Of a stretch of 64,000 nt of DNA, positions 26,975 through 37,022 are shown in pieces. The notes below the pieces were generated by a model. The model did no database searches. It saw nothing but the letters and a program-made list of their open reading frames with translations, and was not told where the DNA came from. A program made the position numbers and the translations under genes. Numbering within the stretch: position 1 is the first letter of the stretch; each line of letters begins with the position of its first letter. Source of the stretch: Anadara kagoshimensis (lineage: Eukaryota; Mollusca; Bivalvia; Arcoida; Arcidae); the NCBI GenBank assembly GCA_021292105.1, contig CM037865.1, positions 66,600,630 through 66,664,629 of the forward strand, written 5' to 3'.

Positions 26975-27407
26975 TATTTAAATTGTTTTTGTTGCCCCTG
27001 GCCTACTGCATTTGTTTTAGATTTGTATGACGGGAAGCTGTACAAAATTATAGATACATGCCTAATGTTGTACTTACCGCAATTTGCTTATTGTCATAAT
27101 AATCATAAGAATCATCATTAACCAACGTATCCGTAATCTGATTAGCAACATTTAGTTCACATGTTAGTGAAGATTGCTGGAAATTAAACGATGTACACTC
27201 AGGTTTACTAGAACACAGCTTGGAACATAATATTGGCCCAGAAGGTGATATTATTTCAATTTGACTTCCATTTAATTTTGCTCTCGATGTCGTTTGTTCT
27301 TTGTTGCAGAGTTCTTCTGAACTCCCAAAACTAGGAACTATCAGTAAGATATTAACAAGAAATATATACATTGTAATATTTGTGACATGACACATCACAC
27401 TGTTCAA
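16837..27407 (-). CDS. Gene A: secreted PAN / EGF-like / sushi / fibrinogen-related-domain lectin, 7 exons
   Basis: Exons in transcription order: 27407-27078, 24973-24883, 24089-23919, 23066-22948, 20598-20502, 19153-18989, 17063-16837. All introns are GT..AG, phases agree at each junction, and the total is 1200 nt (399 residues plus TAA). Residues about 1-30 are a signal peptide. Residues 34-86 resemble a PAN/apple domain (C61, C65, C71, C83; the segment [16 protein letters not shown]). Residues 116-137 are a short EGF-like module with four cysteines. Residues 142-195 are a sushi/CCP domain (C142, C168, C182, C195, W188). Residues 202-399 are a fibrinogen-related domain with cysteine pairs C202/C229 and C346/C359, an acidic DND (340-342) at the usual calcium site, and the hallmark WWYNNCH..NLNG. 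Such proteins are secreted pattern-recognition lectins; the ligand is unknown. Gene B at 46768-55317 is its inverted sister. Confidence 0.9.
17278..17575 (+). repeat. Dispersed repeat family R1, copy in gene A intron 6
   Basis: Typical copy from AACAAACATACTAATCGATG to TTTTTGAGAGCCTTGATAA. Confidence 0.8.
18682..18760. repeat. (AAAT)n-rich imperfect microsatellite
   Basis: Imperfect tetranucleotide array with a duplicated GAATACATAATAAAAT interruption, in gene A intron 6. Confidence 0.85.
18989..19153 (-). CDS. Gene A exon 6 (6b type)
   Basis: 165 nt, acceptor TTTTGTAG, donor GCAG|GTAATC. Encodes [10 protein letters not shown] to SYTGTAG. Its closest relative is the broken extra exon at 54396-54510, not gene B's active exon 6. 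Confidence 0.9.
19223..19292. repeat. (GC)n/(GT)n microsatellite
   Basis: GCGCGCGC leading into a long GT run, in gene A intron 5. Confidence 0.95.
19530..19785 (-). repeat. Dispersed repeat family R1, copy in gene A intron 5
   Basis: Near-consensus copy in reverse orientation, ending GACATGGATTAGTATGTTTG. Confidence 0.85.
20502..20598 (-). CDS. Gene A exon 5: fibrinogen-related domain, FQRR..G..FYRNW segment
   Basis: 97 nt, acceptor TTATTTCAG, donor CTTG|GTAAAT. Contains the family-typical VFQRRLDGS and GEFWLG. Confidence 0.9.
20845..21060 (-). repeat. Dispersed repeat family R1, rearranged copy
   Basis: The terminal block (AGTTTTTACTTTGCTTTGGA to TAGAATTTTTATT) occurs twice, at 20860 and 21000, around a shortened core, in gene A intron 4. 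Confidence 0.6.
22270..22665 (+). pseudogene. LINE ORF2 C-terminal-like fragment
   Basis: A plus-strand open frame (22270-22530) contains [20 protein letters not shown] followed by IEAG, the kind of segment found just before the C-terminal zinc knuckle of LINE ORF2 proteins. After the stop the next ~130 bp, in another frame, read like the protein end ([16 protein letters not shown]). The zinc knuckle is missing and the frame is broken. It sits antisense inside gene A intron 4. Confidence 0.4.
22905..22937. repeat. (GA)n microsatellite beside gene A exon 4
   Basis: Runs to 10 bp from the exon 4 donor. A shorter matching (CT)n follows gene B exon 4 at 52430-52450. Confidence 0.9.
22948..23066 (-). 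CDS. Gene A exon 4: start of fibrinogen-related domain
   Basis: 119 nt, acceptor ATTATTTTAG, donor ACG|GTAAAG. Encodes the DCQDVFLMG opening and the second cysteine in VFCDM, up to NGWT. Confidence 0.9.
23681..23868. repeat. 54-bp minisatellite, about 3 units, gene A intron 3
   Basis: The unit contains AACAAGATCTAATTTATGAT and GATGCTGTGTGATGAAAC. The equivalent array in gene B (51385-51665) has about five units. Confidence 0.9.
23919..24089 (-). CDS. Gene A exon 3: sushi/CCP domain
   Basis: 171 nt, acceptor CATTTAAG, donor G|GTATGG. A single complete CCP with four cysteines and the conserved GTWAQN tryptophan. The A-copy has one more Glu codon (TGT GAA AAA) than gene B. Confidence 0.9.
24160..24390 (-). 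repeat. Dispersed repeat family R1, diverged copy in gene A intron 2
   Basis: Its partner by palindrome is 50880-51090 in gene B, so it was inserted before the duplication. Confidence 0.75.
24834..24865. repeat. (GA)n microsatellite beside gene A exon 2
   Basis: Partner of the (CT)n array at 50398-50444 in gene B. Confidence 0.9.
24883..24973 (-). CDS. Gene A exon 2: short EGF-like module
   Basis: 91 nt bounded by TTCATTACAG and GTAAGATG. Four cysteines (C116, C121, C127, C137) fit the first two thirds of an EGF fold; the last two expected cysteines are absent. Confidence 0.85.
25175..25395 (+). repeat. Dispersed repeat family R1, copy in gene A intron 1
   Basis: Partner of 49875-50095 in gene B; present before the duplication. 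Confidence 0.8.
25920..26200 (+). repeat. Dispersed repeat family R1, young-looking copy in gene A intron 1
   Basis: Very close to consensus from AAACAAACATACTTATCC to CAACAATACTGTGATGACGGC. I found no copy at the matching place in gene B, so it likely inserted after the duplication. Confidence 0.85.
26396..26530 (-). mobile_element. tRNA-derived SINE-like sequence
   Basis: The minus strand holds TGGTTTCATGGTAGAGC (A-box type), an anticodon-like loop CTCCGGA and GGGTCCAATCCCC (B-box type). The acceptor halves do not pair. Absent from the equivalent gene B intron, where similarity stops near 49120. Confidence 0.5.
26922..26972. repeat. (AC)n microsatellite, gene A intron 1
   Basis: Partner of the (GT)n array at 47204-47243. 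Threonine/histidine-rich open frames across it are artefacts. Confidence 0.95.
27078..27407 (-). CDS. Gene A exon 1: signal peptide and PAN/apple-like domain
   Basis: Encodes residues 1-110 and ends in phase 0 at GCG|GTAAGTAC. The first ATG at 27407 opens a hydrophobic signal ([13 protein letters not shown]), and the same ATG context is conserved in gene B. Confidence 0.9.
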
Positions 27408-27453
27408 TGTGGTCTTACAAAAAGCAAGAACAACAAAATGGAGTTATACACAA

Positions 27454-27461
27454 TTAATATA
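27454..27461 (-). promoter_or_regulatory. TATA-like box upstream of gene A
   Basis: TATATTAA lies about 50 bases before the ATG and is preserved at the matching place before gene B, within a conserved GATGCATATATTAATTGTG stretch. No start site is known. Confidence 0.3.
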
Positions 27462-27805
27462 TGCATCAATTGTATTATCAAATAGTTTGTTTTCCTATTT
27501 TGCTGGAAACCATTTGAAACGTTTCATGTTTAATGTATCTCCCAATGGACGGTTATATAGATTTTAGTCGATCTTCTTATTACGGGACTTTCATTATTCG
27601 AGTGTCCTTTACTTTACACTACTGTGCCGTGCTCTTGGTTGCGTTTGCTGTTTGCACCATAGTAATCCATTAAACTGCAACAGCCTTTGTGTACAATGTT
27701 TGTATATGTGATTGCTTTCCTTGGAAACTTTGAATATTTAAATTATTTAAAGACACGATTGCATTTACAGCATAATTAAAACAGTGATAAATCAATAAAA
27801 CACAA

Positions 27806-27838
27806 ACATACCGATCCATTTTCAAATCACAATTTAAC
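27806..27838 (+). repeat. R1 fragment at the palindrome edge
   Basis: ACACAAACATACCGATCCAT is the start of an R1 copy. Similarity between the two palindrome arms ends inside it (27838 against about 46325). Confidence 0.7.
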
Positions 27839-28210
27839 CCTTTCCGTTCTGGATAAAAAGCCAGGTTTTCATGGGATTTCAGGTGCGGTTTAATAAATGT
27901 AAATTACAAGATGATTGAAAGGGACAGTGATATGGTGTTTGGTACCATTGTAGAGCATATATGTCGGGAAAGATTTTAAAATGATTGCCGATTCTAAAAA
28001 ATAGAAAATAGGTCACGTGATCTGCGGTCAAAGGTCAATTTAAATCACGAAATTTAGCCGAAAATAAGCTTTTTTCGTAACAAATATCTCAATTCTGTCA
28101 ACCCTTTGTACAAATAGGGTGAAGTGACTCTTGATTCTTAAAGAATATTTAGTACTTAAAATAATACTTATAAAATTTTTAAAAATGAGTTATTGCCCAT
28201 AGCAACTAGA

Positions 28211-28223
28211 AGGTCAAAGGTCA
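28211..28223 (+). promoter_or_regulatory. DR1-type nuclear-receptor motif
   Basis: AGGTCAAAGGTCA is a perfect direct repeat with 1-bp spacing. Function untested; it is embedded in a repeat. Confidence 0.3.
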
Positions 28224-28385
28224 CGTGTACTTTTTACCAAATTTCATGTCTTATAGGTGTTATAATCAACGGAAAGTTACCTGTTAACTAAAACCGACAT
28301 TAACTGTAATAATCTTGTGTAGAGACTGAAGGTTGAGTTTCAGGAGACTTTCAAGTCAAAATTAGTCTTTCTAAAAATAGCATAA

Positions 28386-28401
28386 AAGGTCACGTGACCT
28401 T
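28386..28401. promoter_or_regulatory. 16-bp palindrome with central E-box
   Basis: AAGGTCACGTGACCTT is a perfect palindrome combining CACGTG with inverted AGGTCA half sites. Confidence 0.3.
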
Positions 28402-28849
28402 GGGACAAAGGTCAAACTTAATCAAGACTTTAAAAAAATTACGCTGTCTTCTGGTTATTTGTCATTTGCTACATCAAAGAGTAAAGACAAGACCAGATGA
28501 CTTGTAGATAATCAACAAGAATGAGTATTGAAGAATTTCGGTTGTTATTTTCTTATAAAGACAATTCCCATGGCAATCAGAAGGTCAAAGGTAAAAGTCC
28601 CTGTTGTTGAAAAACTGCTGAGGTTAAATGGGAAATCGGGTGGGCAATTTGAATAATCAATGGACAATTTGAATAATCATTTAATTACATTGTTATACCT
28701 GTATCAAGCGTACGGTATCATATTTTAGAGGCAAGGCAGATAAAATAGCATTTGTTGTTTCTAAAAATAGCATGAGAGGACACGTGATTAGGAATCAAAA
28801 ATCACATGGATAATCTGAAATCAACAATATCATGCGTTTGTACATAAAG

Positions 28850-29295
28850 ATACATTGTATTTTGTTCATCTGGCTCTGTACAAATGTAAAGTTATTTTAT
28901 TACACAGCAATGTGCCTCTAATGGGAAGCTAGTATACAGACATTTGTTTCAGTATACGGCCTCTTATACTAAGTATTTATATAATTTGATATATGGAAGG
29001 TCCTATACTAAAGCAATAATCTGCTGTGGTGGATCTGGGGGCATACATACACTCCTGCATTATTTGAAATTAGAACTTTATTTTCTAAATTCTATAGACC
29101 ATATGAATTACTTTTTCCCTTTTAGTAACATAAGTCGATAGTTCAAATCTCTAGTCGCATCCATTTGGTCGTAAAATAAACAGCGTTCGTCCAAAGTTGG
29201 GAGTAGAACTTCGCGGATCAGTTTGATTGAAATTTCAAATTTCCGAAGAAATCAACTGATTTTCCGCGTGTAGTTTATAAAGTTTCCAGTCAGAC
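28850..29295. other. No gene seen
   Basis: No convincing open frame or recognised repeat. Confidence 0.4.
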
Positions 29296-29299
29296 TAGG

Positions 29300-29450
29300 T
29301 TCGTACTTCAGATGGTTTATGTTTCGAAAAAACCCTCGCACCGGATTCGTACTTCAGATTGTTTGTGTATCGAAAAAATCCTCACGCCGTGTTCGTATTT
29401 CAGATGGTTTATGTATCGAAAAAATTCTCGCACCGGGTTCGTACTTTTTA
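29300..29450. repeat. 46-bp tandem repeat, about 3 units
   Basis: TTCGTACTTCAGATGGTTTA starts near 29300, 29346, 29392 and a partial at 29438. Confidence 0.85.
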
Positions 29451-30384
29451 TTAAAAAATCGTGACTAGTCAGGAAATTATTAATTATCAACATGAAACTT
29501 TCTGCGATTTTAATTTCATGATTTCTATGCAGATCAACCTATAGTAAAATTGAACGAAATATATACACGCATTAAATATTTTATGTTGAGACTTTCAAAG
29601 TTGAAATCGTTTATGCATGTTCAAGATCAATTATTCATAGAGTGTCTAGGTAGTTTTCGATCGAAAAGTGATGATGTCTAAATGACTGTAAGTTCTCCCG
29701 ATATGTTTGCAGTATCCGTAGTCTTCTAGAGTTACGTTTTACCATTTCATGGAACTTTGTCGGATTGTATTGGAAACTGATGAAATTAAACTCTGTCTCA
29801 ATTACTTAATAAGACTGCGATTTTATTTTTAATTATTTAATACTAAATACGCATAACAGGGCGTTAAAATGTGTGTATTTGTAAGACACGTTGATTTGTA
29901 AAACTTACAGTGCCTGCCTGTCGAAAGTTTATCACTAAGCTAACGAATTAGTGCCGAATCGACCGTTCAAATCGATCCCTCATTAGCAAATGCTGGACAA
30001 CTCGTGTCCAAGACAACTCGCACGCAGGGCAACTCGAACCGGTAATGAGACAAGAAGAACCCAAGACACCCTGTACCCAAGCCGAGACAAGAAAACAATT
30101 TAAGAGAACTTACATCCGTTTTTGTTATTGTCTTCCTATCTATAAGGGTTTATAAGATTTATTTAGAAAAAAACTTTTCTAGCAATACCTAATTATTTTG
30201 AACTAATTACATACAATTAATTTAGAGGTATCAAAATATCTAAGTTTAAGATTTAAAAAAATTGGTTAATTTTCTTGTTTTTTTGGTACAAGTTGTCTAA
30301 GGTTGGGCGCAGGTTGTCATGATGTGGTAACACATGGGTACGAGTTGTCTTGATACCCTAGATAGCTATGTACATCTCGACAGC

Positions 30385-30715
30385 TTTTTGCAACCACTGT
30401 GGTAGTTAAGTTGGTAGAGTGCTCGCTTCGTAAGTGGGAGGTCGTTGGTTTGATACCCGGCCGGGTCTGACACAAGAATTGAAAGTGGGTAGTGACTGTT
30501 TTTTTTGCCAAACACTCAGCATTACGAAATGAAAATCACTATTCTTTCGGATGGGGTCTCGTGTCACGTTGGGCTTCGCACGCTAGAGAATCTTGGTGTA
30601 CAATGCCATCAGCGCATTACACAGGCAAAATATCTGCACCTTCGTCTATAGCTGGCGACGTCTCGATATTATAAGTGATATATTCTTGACTGCGACTTTA
30701 AACACCATGACTCAA
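30385..30715 (+). mobile_element. tRNA-derived SINE with tRNA-Thr-like head
   Basis: TAGTTAAGTTGGTAGAGTG (A-box) and GGTTTGATACCCGG (B-box) frame an anticodon loop TTCGTAA (CGT, Thr-like). About 200 bp of body follows, then a tail GATATATTCTTGACTGCGAC. Acceptor halves do not pair, so it is not a tRNA gene. It resembles the molluscan V-SINE-like families; the exact family is not assigned. Confidence 0.6.
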
Positions 30716-30979
30716 CTTAACTCGACAGCTTTTCGACAGAGCTATTATCTATTTCTTATCCAGTAGCTGTCTTCTAATATATCTCTGCTACTTGTAGCGG
30801 AGGATCGACCTTTTTCGTTAGCTCAATGTTGAACTTTAGACAGGCCTGTACTGTACTTAATGTATACATGAATTACATTTACATCATTCTTGTTAGTTAT
30901 TACAGTTAATACTCTTGTTAACATGGTGTCTCTGGATTCATCATACACTAGAGATATACAACAAGGATAAATTTCTTTT

Positions 30980-31070
30980 AAAGCACTTGTTTGGACCATC
31001 GAACCCACGGCAGTGAGATGCCTTGAGTTTGAAGGCTAACGCCATGACCACCTCGACCGCAACACCATAA
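30980..31070 (-). other. tRNA-Leu-like SINE head or pseudogene
   Basis: The minus strand carries TGCGGTCGAGGTGGTCATGG (A-box), a GCCTT/AAGGC anticodon stem, and GTGGGTTCGATGGTCC (B-box). The base at position 33 of the anticodon loop is not U and no acceptor pairing is seen. Confidence 0.45.
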
Positions 31071-31079
31071 GCATATTCA

Positions 31080-33055
31080 TGTGTGTGTGTTTTTTGTTTT
31101 TGGTTTTTTTTCTACCGTTTAAATTACTCTAACTGATGGTGCCTTTTGACCTCATGTGACAGTTCGATTGATATTTTATTGTCGTAAATAGTGAACACAA
31201 AATCTTTTCAAACAGCGGTCTAATATTTTACCCCTATTTTTGTTTAATTATAAATATGTTACGGAAATCGTAGAAGACATGTGATCGACATACTGAATAC
31301 TTTGACCGTACGGTGACGGTATGCACAGAGTTTCTATCGTTTTTTCACGTAATGCCATCAAAACAACATAATATTCTTATTATTTAAGGACTTTTATTAT
31401 TTTTTTGTAATTGGATTGTATTTATTATTATTTTCATCCCATGACACACGACTAGTGTCCGTTTCTTAGACAAATACCGATGTGTACCCAGCAAGTTCTA
31501 TACTGAAATTATTGTTCTTTTTCTTTTCAATGAACTGTCTCAAAAGTGATCAGAGATCGACATATTCTTTACATAAAATGATACTGTAATAACTGTTGTT
31601 TTTGGTGTGCATTTTTTTTAAAGATTTATGGAACATTCACTGAATTGTGTTAATCTTAAAGTAACGCGATAAGCCGCATGTACAAGAAAGTTGCGTAACG
31701 TAAATGGATCATCTTTTGCCATATTTTCTGAAAATATTGCGTCAGGGTCACAACTTCACACAGTGATTCAAATGTGACAAAGAAGATTACACATATTCAA
31801 AATTATATCAAATGAAAGAGAAAATGATGAAGTTTCTGTAATTGGATTTTGTGTTCCCTATTTGTGGTTTTAGTTTTGAGAAAAATAGAGGAGTTTAACA
31901 TTGTTTATTACGCATGCGCAAGACCCATGACATTACGAGATTGGACGCGATTGAACGTGATTTGCAATCGAGGGGGCAGTCTTAATAATTGTCTAAGGCT
32001 GGTAACACTTTTGAATGGTTAAACATTGCCGTAAATGGGATATATTTACATTCATCCGTGAATAAATATATATTTTATGTGACAAAAGTTTTTCTTACTA
32101 ATAAATTTATATTTTCTTTTAGTCAAATATGTTAAATATTTAATATTTTAGAAATTAAAACTATCAAGAATTAAAAAAACGGTTAAAATTAAAAGATTAT
32201 AAAAACAAAGAAGTATAATTAATATATTTTGATTAGCATTAACTTAAAAATAAAATAAAATGGTTATGTTTGCTATAAGGACAAATATATGATACTAGTA
32301 TTAGGCAGCCTATAACTAGAAAAACAGTCTTCTTGAAATAGTATCAAAACTTTACGCCGATGTGGGAGAAAATTGAATCGATATATTATGTATACATGTA
32401 TAAAATTGCCTTTGACAGATTTACATTTAACTAATTTTAATTAATTAAACGAACCCAAAATTATGATGTACTTATGGCGATTACAATTACATTTTATTTT
32501 TTCCCTTACTCAATATTTCCTCCAGGAAGTATATGATGCTCCTCATATCTACATGTTACATTGTTGTTTATTAAAAAAGTTTCTCATTGATGAATTGTTT
32601 ATCCCGTAATGTATTACCAAGATTATGGGGTTGAAGTCTTAATCTGTTAATTAATATCCGTAATTCACATACCTCCGCACACCTGTCAACATTACCGGGT
32701 GACTCAATACATGACACGTACCGACAAACGACAAAATTGACTCGACGCGTCGGAAGGAAACTTTGAATCCCTTTATGGTCACCAGGTCACCATCCATCGA
32801 TAACATTAAGAGTTTACAAGTATCGTTTTTATCAATTAAACAAACTTCATCAAACTTATTCAATATACAAGATAATATTAAACTTATAAACTGAAAAATG
32901 AAATGTATGAATGTTGGAGAATATTGTAAAAGTATTTAGAATGTGAATAAAAAATGAAGACGTTAATCTGTATGGTTTCAATAATTTTATCCGTTATTTT
33001 TTTGGTTGTCACATTTTTTTTTATTTATAAAATACATCTGTATTTTTATAATTTC
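31080..33055. other. No gene seen
   Basis: AT-rich sequence. A 70-codon minus-strand frame at 32651-32863 (with LLMLSMDGDLVTIKG) faintly recalls an NHL-type repeat relic but is not strong enough to call. Confidence 0.4.
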
Positions 33056-33059
33056 ATAA

Positions 33060-34330
33060 AAAACAAAACAAGTAAAACTACACAATTAATGAGTAGATTC
33101 AACCAGTATATACATTTTGACATTTATTAAGTCGTAGTAATTTTAGACAATTTCACACAAACTCATCTTGTAAAAATTCTCAAATCTGCATGGCATACAT
33201 GGCTTATTGTCACATTACAACAAAGTGTTCAATTATAGAACAGACAATCTCCGAAAAGTGTAATATTGATGCTCAATAACATATTACAGATTTTATTTTG
33301 TTCTATAAGTGTTTCCAATATCTTAATTATCATAGTACAAATACCTGAAACTATCATGTATATTTTACCCAATTTTGTCGTTCTTTCTTTAACTACCTTG
33401 ATGTATGTTGTCATACTCACAAATAATGAGTATTTGTTATAAGTTTGATGTCTCCGTGTCCAAGATTGCCCTGGATATATTTGTCCCCCCTCCCATAATT
33501 TCATGTACCTTTAACCCGCTTTAACGTTTTTACTTTGTTTCTGGGTTGTGGTTCGGAAATGGATTTGTATAGTTGTTTTTGATATGCATAATCAAAAAGT
33601 GTTTATTTAACGATTTACATAATGGCCATATATTACCGTTCGCTAGCGAACACTCGTTTTGGTAATCAAATGTTTGAACAGGTTTTGTAATTGATTTCCG
33701 CAATTACGGAGCACGTGGTCTAACTTTACTAGTGGGGTTCACGAGTTTTACGTAATTTGGCAGTATTCAGTTTTTACTTTGCTTTTGTATTTTGATTTAG
33801 ATAAGGATTGGTATGTTTGTTTTATTGATATGCATTACCAATATGTGTCAAAATAATATTATGTAACCTAGATTTTACATCAGCCTATATCACAAATATA
33901 GACGTTTTCCTATGTTCAACAGAAGTCGTGATATAATTAGTACCATTGGCTGTATCTTATTCTATTATTACTAAAACAACCGCAGAAGATAATTATATTC
34001 GCTTTTGTTGGTATCACACGATTTGTAAAATTTTTTTTTTTTCGGAAAAAAACCTATAAATACAAAAATTATAAAGAAAAATACTTTATTGAATAAATAA
34101 TTGAAAATAACAAATAATTATCGAGATTTTTGGAATTATTTCCACTATTACATTACATAATGATTGAATACATATTATAATAATCATTGCATTACTGAAG
34201 CATATACTTATAATCTAACGTAATCAAAACAATGGGGAAGTACAAATGTGCGACAAGTAATCACAAATACAGAGGCAGAGACAGAGTTGGCATTACGAAA
34301 ATGTGATTTAATTTAGGTTACCACGATGCA
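33060..34330 (+). repeat. Large repeat R2, copy 1
   Basis: Closely matches 62740-64000 in the same orientation and 45205-45940 inverted. It carries an embedded R1 fragment (33430-33590) and the palindrome TTCGCTAGCGAA. Non-coding; probably a non-autonomous mobile element or segmental duplicate. Confidence 0.8.
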
Positions 34331-35390
34331 GTGTGGTTTGTGAATTTGGACGCACAACTTGTATAAAATTAAAATGATTTTATCTGGTGTTTATTAGAAA
34401 TTATTTTCCATAACAATAGTTGATTGGTTTTTATTTAAGAGACGTTTACTTAAGGTGTATCAATTAACTATTAAATAATTCATAAATACGTATCACAGAC
34501 ACTGGTCTCGTGACAATATATATCATATATCACAGATATAGCACAGATCATATTTACATACATAACAAATATTAAAGTTTGATAGAAAACTGATCAACGT
34601 TAGACACATTAATAATATATCAAGGAATGCGTTTTAACAACCCACTAAACGGCAAAAATTATCTGAATTTGTAATCAATTGTTTATATACTTGTAACATT
34701 TTGTCTGTTTGTTTAACGTGTTTGTTGTTCCGTGGTTAATCGGTTATTGACATGTTCGTTCAATGATCAGTTACAAAGAAATTTTTCTTGTCTATCTATT
34801 TGTGTTTTATAACAAATTTTTATTAACAATCTATTTATTTTGTTTACTGTGAGATTAATTTGATCTAACTCGATACATTGGTATCCATTAAGTAATGAAA
34901 ATCAATATGATTTACATGATTTCTTGTGCCATAAAATTAAACATTCTGTCAGATTACGTTGTATAATATCAACTTATTATAAAAAACCTAATACTCCAAC
35001 ATGACTGACTGCTAATATAATGTCTCTAAATTTTGTAGAAAAAATATAATCCAATTTAATTTTATACCAGCTTAAGACTAGATGACCGTCTCAGAATACA
35101 ATTCCTCATTAATAGTGATAATTGGAGCAAATTGTGAAAAATCCAATTTTGTAATCTTTGACTGAGCAGTACGTTCTTATCACAGACAATAGATTAACAA
35201 TTAATTCTAAATCACAGACAAATTGAGGATCACAGTCACATTTTACACACAACACTACTTTTAATTGAACTACGGTTAATATACAATTATATACATCACC
35301 AATATCACATTATTATTGTTTTAAAGTCCGAGATATAAAAATCAATGAACGTTTACTAGAGATTTCTTCTCTAACTATCCGATTATAAAA
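34331..35390. other. No gene seen
   Basis: AT-rich sequence between R2 and the last exon of the death-domain relic. It may hold that gene's 3' UTR. Confidence 0.4.
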
Positions 35391-35397
35391 TCCTCCA

Positions 35398-35493
35398 TCA
35401 GTACTGCAGGTCATTTTTTTTAATAGTAATTATCTCTTTACTTGCTTCCAGCATACGCTGATTCTGTCCTCTACCCAATTGTTTCAATTTATC
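35398..35493 (-). pseudogene. Piece 7: last exon of the death-domain relic
   Basis: 96 nt from acceptor ATATTACAG to TGA. DKLKQLGRGQNQRMLEA fits the final helix of a death domain and is in phase with piece 6. Confidence 0.6.
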
Positions 35494-36073
35494 CTGTAAT
35501 ATAAAGATGCAAGTATTATAATAATCAATGTTGAAGAGGTCAAATAAACTGTATTGTCCAAAATACCTCAAAATAAACTTTCAATTGTTTTTGTAATGTG
35601 AAGATGTTGGACTGTTTCTGTTGCACTTTCGTGTTACATTAAAAATATGATAATGTATTTTAAAGCCAATTATAAAATGTTGTACTTAGGCTGTGTACAT
35701 TAAATTCTTGTAAAGAAACATGTTACAGCTTGTATAACTAAATAAACAACTGCTCGTGGTTTTTCATTTTAGGTTTGATACGAACTGTGAAGTGAAATTG
35801 AGCTTATTTGTCTAAACTAATTAAAAAAGAACCATATTCAATTCACTATCCAAAAAACAAAGCAGAAAACTTTGGAAACTGGAAAGTTCAGTCCAACACA
35901 TGCACTTTCGAAATCAGAATGAAATACTACAAGTATTGTCCTCGTAAAAAATACAACCGAACATAATTATTATATAGTATGGAGTCATATTTTTATTGAA
36001 AACAAAATACCAAACTTTCTAGCTTGATTGATTTACTTGCAAGTTGTCGATGCTTGAAGACTTTATGCTTAAC

Positions 36074-36282
36074 TGTCAGAGTTGGTAATGTTGCTGAATC
36101 ACCTGCTTCGGTTTGCCATTTCTTCAGACTATGAAAACACTTTTTCTGAATTGATGGTTTCGTTTTATCAATTTCTACCTAGTCACCTTCAGACACTCCG
36201 AGTTTCTTTGCAATGGCTTTCCAGTCTTTGACAGCATATGGGTTTTGTGCCACTTTTATAAAAGCTCGACGGAGAAAAGAAT
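36074..36282 (-). pseudogene. Piece 6: first part of death domain 2
   Basis: 209 nt, acceptor CTTTCCAG, donor ACA|GTTAAG. Encodes FLRRAFIKVAQNPYAVKDW onward to KKWQTEAGDSATLPTL. TAG at 36181-36179 breaks the frame. Confidence 0.65.
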
Positions 36283-36913
36283 CTGGAAAGAAAGAGAAAA
36301 TAAAAAAGACATAAAAATTAAGACAAAGTGCGACATTGTATTCAAGATTTTCCGTTAACCTTCCTTCCAGCTTTATATAACTCTACTTTTGTAAGACCTC
36401 GGCTTTTATCAGATAACAAAACCAACTAATGTAAAAAGAAACAAAGTTCAATGAGGTAACATAACAATTCGTTACATGACAAGATGGACAGATTGGCCGA
36501 ATCTTTTTAAGAGTCAAATTATGGAGATTATTTTTCTAGTCGTGTACCAAATCAAAAATTAGTAGAGCCTAATGGTTAGAAATCTTATTCTTATATAGTT
36601 CATTTAAGTTGTCCTATAATACGTGTATTTTCGTGTACATACACTTGTAATGAAACTAAAGCATTATTTCTAGATTTCAAACAAACTCACACAAATTATT
36701 TAATGTACGAGGCATTAGGCAAATTTACTACATAATTAAATAAATACTTTGGGCAAAAACAAATCAAACAAAGTTAACATTATTAATTGAGAAAGTCGTC
36801 CTAGGACATGGGGTAATATCGTTTGGGCAAAATGAAGCAACTGGTTAAATCTGTGTCCGCCATCCAACAATAACTCTGTGCATTTGTACTACATATATGT
36901 CGGTAACAATTAC

Positions 36914-37022
36914 CTCTCGCACTGTTTGCCCTTTCACGTCTAAATTCTTCATCTCTGTCTCTCAGAACTTCAGATATATCCGCACGTCCAATACTTTCAA
37001 GGGCATGTGCTAATATCTCAAC
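36914..37022 (-). pseudogene. Piece 5: C-terminal helix of death domain 1
   Basis: 109 nt, acceptor ATTTGAAG, donor G|GTAATT. VEILAHALESIGRADISEVL is the usual last helix of a death domain, followed by a charged tail. Confidence 0.6.

Larger units (their letters stand above)
27985..28830. repeat. Diverged tandem of ~370-bp units with AGGTCA and CACGTG motifs
   Basis: TCTAAAAA-TAG...(GG)TCACGTGA...AAAGGTCAA blocks recur near 27990, 28360 and 28756. A second pair (CATAGCAACTAGAAGGTCAAAGG near 28195, CATGGCAATCAGAAGGTCAAAGG near 28568) has the same spacing. Lies 0.6-1.4 kb upstream of gene A and outside the palindrome. Confidence 0.6.

Noticed and set aside
26801..27121. Open frames with Thr-His repeats
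   Set aside because: They read through the (AC)n microsatellite in gene A intron 1; the gene B equivalents do the same.
30385..30470. tRNA-Thr gene
   Set aside because: A- and B-boxes are present but the acceptor halves do not pair and a SINE body and tail follow.
32651..32863. NHL-repeat-like fragment on the minus strand
   Set aside because: Only a short stretch looks like an NHL blade, with no second blade, start or splice context.
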